54,481 nucleotides of DNA, from contig CAIVSG010000137.1 in the NCBI GenBank assembly GCA_903908555.1, positions 1 through 54,481 on the forward strand, read 5' to 3'. This document shows positions 50,972 through 54,481 of this stretch, piece by piece. Each line of letters starts with the position of its first letter. Position 1 is the stretch's first letter. The notes under the pieces were generated by a model. The model did no database searches. It was not told where the DNA came from and worked only from the letters and a program-made list of their open reading frames with translations. The DNA comes from an uncultured Chlorobiaceae bacterium (GTDB lineage: Bacteria > Bacteroidota > Chlorobiia > Chlorobiales > Chlorobiaceae). The position numbers and the translations under genes are program-made.

Positions 50972-52246
50972 TCATGGCCCAAGCAATGCTGCCGGGACAA
51001 CCGCAACCCCGTCGGGGCGGCGATAGGCCTGTGACCCGGTATGAATCACAATCGAGTCCAACAAATCCTCGCCGATCTGCTCGCGCAGCCATAAAAGATG
51101 TCGAACATCGCTGTCGTTGACGGTGCCGCTCAGTTTGACTTCGATAGCAATCACTCGTTGATCTCCCCGCTCCACAATCAGATCGACCTCTTGGCGACCA
51201 CCCTGAAGGCGCAGGTGGCTGACTTTAGCTTCGGCTGACTGAGCAAAGACTCGGATACCAAGGGTAACCAAGGACTCAAAGAGGTGCCCCAGCAGAGATC
51301 CATCACGTGGAATAGGCAACTTTGTCTCTACACCAGCCAATAGGGCATCGGCATCAAGACCAAGCATTCGTACAGCAAGTGCCGGATCGGCCAGATGGTG
51401 CTTGAAAGGCTGGGCAAGTCGATTCAAACGATTCCGGGACGGCAGCCATGCAGGAACCGGGTCGACGATCCAAAGTCGTTCAAGGATATCTCGGTAAGGT
51501 TGTGTCGTTGTCTTCGAAGGCTTCTCACCCTGCCCACCGGACGCTGAATCGCGGATAGTTTCGAACGAAGCCGTCGTCGCTGTCGCAGCTGCATAAGCGG
51601 CCAGCCAGCGCCGCAATACTTCTGGCCGTCGCACTAAGTAACCCTGTTCAGGGAAGTCGGTATCGATAATGTGGCGGAGATAGCCGTCCAGTTGTAAGCG
51701 AAGCGCGCGACCAGCCAATGGACGAATGCCCGGAAAGCCGGAGTGGACGATTTCGCGAACATAATCTGCCAGTGTTACATCGGATTTGCCAGCAACATCA
51801 GGCCTGTCTCCCTTGAGGAGGCGATGCAGGCTGACGCTTGGAATGCCTACACCCCGTTCCGCAAGCGACATAGGCCTCATCCTCAAGGTAACGATCCGCC
51901 CGGCTCCAGAGTGGGTCGGCGGCGTAACCGGCCCGGCCGATCCGGTCAGAAGGAAACGGCCCGGCGCTTGATCGCGGTCAACAGCCCGACGTACGGCGTC
52001 CCAGACATGAGGCACTCGCTGCCACTCATCTATAAGAAGCGGTGGCTCTCGGGTTAAGAGCAGTGCAATGTCCGCTTCGGCGATGGCACGCTGGGCTGGA
52101 TCATCAAGACGGGATACGGTCCGACAGCGCCCCTCAGCAGTAGCCGTCTTTCCGACCCCCTTAGGCCCCTCCAGCGCGATGGCGGGAAGTGTGGGCATCA
52201 GTTCGTCAAGCTCGTCATCTACTACCCTTCTCTGGTACTCTGGCAT
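50972..52246 (-). CDS. DUF4143-type ATP-binding protein (424 aa)
   Basis: Start at the ATG at 52246, with AAGGGA upstream. Walker A ALEGPKGVGKTATAE (residues about 24-38), Walker B LLIDEWQRVP, sensor-like RFLLTGSAG, then the DUF4143 region ending with QEVDLIVERGDQRVIAIEVK, the PD-(D/E)XK-like core (Glu, Asp and Glu-Val-Lys). It appears complete. G+C content is well above that of the neighbours and Arg/Ala-rich codon use differs, so it was probably acquired. The function of such ATPases is unclear; several are linked to mobile or toxin-antitoxin-like loci. Confidence 0.85.
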   Translation of the reverse strand: MPEYQRRVVDDELDELMPTLPAIALEGPKGVGKTATAEGRCRTVSRLDDPAQRAIAEADIALLLTREPPLLIDEWQRVPHVWDAVRRAVDRDQAPGRFLLTGSAGPVTPPTHSGAGRIVTLRMRPMSLAERGVGIPSVSLHRLLKGDRPDVAGKSDVTLADYVREIVHSGFPGIRPLAGRALRLQLDGYLRHIIDTDFPEQGYLVRRPEVLRRWLAAYAAATATTASFETIRDSASGGQGEKPSKTTTQPYRDILERLWIVDPVPAWLPSRNRLNRLAQPFKHHLADPALAVRMLGLDADALLAGVETKLPIPRDGSLLGHLFESLVTLGIRVFAQSAEAKVSHLRLQGGRQEVDLIVERGDQRVIAIEVKLSGTVNDSDVRHLLWLREQIGEDLLDSIVIHTGSQAYRRPDGVAVVPAALLGP

Positions 52247-52499
52247 TTCTGTCCCTTTATGGCTTTTTATCCAGATCAACTATCACTACACTACCATACC
52301 GCCATACTTTACGATACCGTTTCACCATAATATACACGACCATTCCGCCATTGCCAAGAGATTCACAGTCATTGTCTGTTATTGAGCGGTTTCAACCGAG
52401 AGTTGAAAAGCTCTGTCGGAGTTTTGATTGTTCCGCGGAAGCAGAATTTATTGTCCTGAAATGGGTTAGGTACGAAATGGTGAATGTGATGGAGATGAC

Positions 52500-52748
52500 T
52501 TGCAAGTCGGATTAAGAGTGCCATCGCTGAAAAAGCGCATTGCTGCACGCACTTCGTGGAAACGATATGCCCGGCAGAATCTTGGGCTGAAAATGCCTCG
52601 GGAATATGGCTGGATTACCAATCCGAAGAAAGCGCTTTATAATCGGGTTTATTACCGGACAACTCGGGGGTGCTCTGTGGCTCTCCTCATGCTGCTCTCA
52701 GCCGTTAGTGCGGTTATGGGGTGTCTTTTTATTGAGGATGTGACTTGA
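52500..52748 (+). CDS. Small basic protein with C-terminal membrane segment (82 aa)
   Basis: The start is TTG at 52500 with GGAG five bases upstream; a GTG at 52518 is an alternative. The sequence LKKRIAARTSWKRYARQNLG, LKMPREYGWITNPKKALYNR is very basic, then RTTRGC precedes a hydrophobic segment (LLMLLSAVSAVMGCLF). I have no function for it. A truncated second copy lies at 50263-50409. It is followed by a good terminator. Confidence 0.6.
   Translation: MQVGLRVPSLKKRIAARTSWKRYARQNLGLKMPREYGWITNPKKALYNRVYYRTTRGCSVALLMLLSAVSAVMGCLFIEDVT
52609..52680 (+). repeat. 72-bp direct repeat, copy 2
   Basis: Second copy of the repeat at 50261-50332, inside the small protein gene. Confidence 0.92.
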
Positions 52749-52782
52749 AAATGGGTGTGTCATTGGTTTATGTTTCGAATTG

Positions 52783-52805
52783 GCCACACGCCGGGTGGCT
52801 TTTTT
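52783..52805 (+). terminator. Rho-independent terminator
   Basis: GCCAC (52783-52787), loop ACGCCGG, GTGGC (52795-52799), then six T. It lies 35 bases after the stop of the small protein gene. Confidence 0.7.
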
Positions 52806-52816
52806 GTTGCTCAACC

Positions 52817-52843
52817 AATTCAGCACCCCACGGGTGCTGAATT
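52817..52843. repeat. Perfect inverted repeat downstream of the terminator
   Basis: AATTCAGCACCC (52817-52828), three-base loop, GGGTGCTGAATT (52832-52843). No T-run on either side. It could be a second terminator, an attachment-type site or a binding site. Confidence 0.5.
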
Positions 52844-53339
52844 GAGAGTCGATCCGGCCATGCCTGATAACTCTTTCTGAAATATTGAAGATTGGTTATG
52901 GAAAAGTCAGAACTATAGTGTTTGGTCAGCTGGTTTGACAGCGTTTGAATGACAAGTTTTCCATATTGAGCAAGCTCTTCACCACCCTGTATCTCTAAAA
53001 CTATTTCCCGGCCAGTACAGTATTCTTAATGAGGAAAAAGTTGACCAACTCTGTATGCATCCATAACGTTGAAGGTTGACTCCTGTTGCTGGCGGTCTGA
53101 ATAGGTGTAAGGTAAAAAAGGATTTCAAAATATTCGATACCCATAGCCGCTTCTTTGGTTGACCATAAAACAACCAGTTTTATTCTGATATAATCAATTA
53201 TGCGATATTGGGTTACATCAGGTCTTATTGTTCTCTAGGAGCGCAATAGATTTGTATATTTAACTATATGAGGGTTCACCTTCTCTGTACAAGCAGTAAT
53301 TTATTTCCATCGTACGCATATAACGATAGATTGAAGATA
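52844..53339. other. Region upstream of the BREX genes
   Basis: No gene is supported in this 500-base stretch. It should contain the BREX promoter; a plausible AT-rich -10 lies near 53253-53270, but no clear -35. No WYL-type regulator gene is present between here and the terminator. Confidence 0.3.
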
Positions 53340-53852
53340 ATGGCCAGTCCACCCCAATTCGAACCGATCCAGGAGAAGATAAAACAATCTCTCCTTGCGG
53401 CAGAAGGGCTCTATCATCGTCTGGTGTTGCTGGTTGGAGATAGTGGCTCCGGCAAAACTGAGGTTCTTCGTGAATTTGCCGGTGAGATTGGGACTGTGGT
53501 CATCAATGTAAATTTACAGCTATCGGCAGAGTTACTCGGGTTGACCGAAAAGCATCGTGTGCTTCATTTACCGGAAATTCTGGATAAGATCGTGAATAAA
53601 GAGCTGGGGACACTGGTGCTTGATAACATCGAAATTCTTTTCGACCAGCGGTTGAAGCAAGACCCATTGAGACTTTTGCAGCTCATGTCGAGAAATCGCG
53701 CAGTTGTTGCAGCATGGAATGGAAAAATTGAACAAGGCAGACTCATCTATGCCCAAACCGGACATCCGGAACACCGACACTATGATGCTAAAGACCTGCT
53801 TTTTGTCGGTATGAACGGAACAGCAACTATTGATAGTGCACATAAAAATTAG
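53340..53852 (+). CDS. brxF: BREX-3 P-loop protein BrxF (170 aa)
   Basis: Start chosen at the ATG at 53340 ([20 protein letters not shown]); an upstream in-frame ATG at 53268 would add 24 residues without family support. Walker [18 protein letters not shown] (residues 32-48), Walker [13 protein letters not shown] and sensor-like [16 protein letters not shown]. BrxF is the small ATPase that marks type 3 BREX phage-defence systems and usually precedes brxC, as here (five bases between genes). Confidence 0.85.
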   Translation: MASPPQFEPIQEKIKQSLLAAEGLYHRLVLLVGDSGSGKTEVLREFAGEIGTVVINVNLQLSAELLGLTEKHRVLHLPEILDKIVNKELGTLVLDNIEILFDQRLKQDPLRLLQLMSRNRAVVAAWNGKIEQGRLIYAQTGHPEHRHYDAKDLLFVGMNGTATIDSAHKN

Positions 53853-53857
53853 GCAGA

Positions 53858-54481
53858 ATGAAATACGGAGAACTTATACAGTTTGACCCTATCGAGTCAG
53901 TTGTTCAGTTGCGCAAAGCTGACAATACCAGTGAAGCACAACACCTTGTTACTACCTACGTCATTTCAGACGAGATGGCTGACCGCCTTACTCAGATTGT
54001 TTTTCCCCAGTTGCAATTCGATCATCCTGCCGATAACAAAGGCTTGCTGGTAGTGGGTAATTACGGTACTGGTAAATCGCACTTGATGTCGGTGATTTCA
54101 AGCATTGCGGCGGATCAATCTTTACTGCCAGGGTTAAGCCATCCGGTCGTTCGTGACGCAGCTCATCAGATTGCCGGTCGGTTTAAGGTTATCCGTACTG
54201 AAATCGGTTCCACCACCATGTCACTGCGGGATATTCTGGTTTCCCAACTGGAAGAGCATCTCGATAAATTCGGGGTTGATTATGTTTTTCCCGAAGCCAA
54301 TACCATTTCCAGCCATAAGAGGGCATTTGAAGACATGATGGAGAAGTTCGCCCAGGTTTTTCCTCAGCAGGGCTTGCTTCTTGTGGTTGATGAATTGCTG
54401 GACTACCTGCGCAGCCGTAAGGATCATGAACTAATTCTCGATCTGAATTTCCTTCGTGAAGTAGGCGAAGTATGTAAAGAT
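53858..54481 (+). CDS. brxC: BREX ATPase BrxC, N-terminal part
   Basis: ATG at 53858 and an open frame of 208 codons to the window edge; the 3' end is outside. [20 protein letters not shown] opens the protein, Walker [16 protein letters not shown] is at residues 65-79, and [15 protein letters not shown] is the Walker B. These match the large BREX ATPase BrxC (PglY-like), which is about 1200 residues in full. pglX, a helicase, pglZ and brxA would be expected next in a type 3 locus. Confidence 0.85.
   Translation, partial: MKYGELIQFDPIESVVQLRKADNTSEAQHLVTTYVISDEMADRLTQIVFPQLQFDHPADNKGLLVVGNYGTGKSHLMSVISSIAADQSLLPGLSHPVVRDAAHQIAGRFKVIRTEIGSTTMSLRDILVSQLEEHLDKFGVDYVFPEANTISSHKRAFEDMMEKFAQVFPQQGLLLVVDELLDYLRSRKDHELILDLNFLREVGEVCKD

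Overview
The window reads as a chromosome segment of a green sulfur bacterium (Chlorobiaceae; the gene content resembles brown, bacteriochlorophyll-e Chlorobium/Pelodictyon types). This assignment is an inference. It rests on the expanded Nif11/NHLP RiPP locus, a chlorophyll-b-reductase-like SDR next to a BciB/HCAR-type iron-sulfur flavoprotein, and the overall mix of genes. Base composition is moderate, apart from a clearly GC-richer ATPase gene near 51-52 kb.

Region 1 (1-13.8 kb) is a ribosomally synthesised peptide (RiPP) locus. At the left edge is the N-terminus of a TOMM leader-binding/cyclodehydratase protein (minus strand, only 46 codons in view). Seven Nif11-type precursor genes follow, with near-identical leaders ending in GG and completely different short cores. 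One HExxH metallopeptidase-like gene of unknown family is interleaved with them, and so is a broken copy of its 5' end. The spacers between precursors are themselves repeated (promoter, operator-like palindrome, hairpins). On the plus strand lies an NHLP export operon: HlyD-type adaptor, TolC-type channel, C39-peptidase ABC transporter, second ABC transporter, and an unidentified 379-residue protein. A seventh precursor and a Tn3 transposase remnant close the region. The likely logic is that leaders are recognised by maturation enzymes, cut after GG by the C39 domain, and exported through HlyD/TolC.

Region 2 (13.8-20 kb) is a patchwork: a RelE/ParD-like toxin-antitoxin pair with an operator palindrome, a fragment of a livF gene, a DUF4403 protein, a Pal/OmpA lipoprotein, a twice-frameshifted small secreted protein, an Ntn-type choloylglycine-hydrolase-family enzyme and a retropepsin-like aspartic protease-like protein.

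Region 3 (20-30 kb, minus strand) holds a branched-chain-amino-acid-type ABC importer (livK, then livH-M-G-F), followed closely by three mechanosensitive channel genes (MscS type, MscL, MscS type). Three decayed or orphan toxin-antitoxin-like genes separate livK from livH.

Region 4 (30-46 kb) starts with a 59-residue winged-helix protein and a lipoprotein cytochrome c. Then comes a 15-kb colinear minus-strand DNA-end-processing cluster: yhaO-yhaN-PH protein-recC-(BRO/DinD-like)-recB-recD.

Region 5 (46-50 kb) carries an HU/IHF protein, a DUF302 protein, the NOL/NYC1-like SDR, a heptamer-repeat spacer, the BciB/HCAR-like protein and a DUF4405 membrane protein.

Region 6 (50-54.5 kb) is an island: a 72-bp direct repeat flanks a PIN-domain remnant and a GC-rich DUF4143 ATPase, followed by brxF and the start of brxC, the first two genes of a BREX type 3 phage-defence locus that continues beyond the window.
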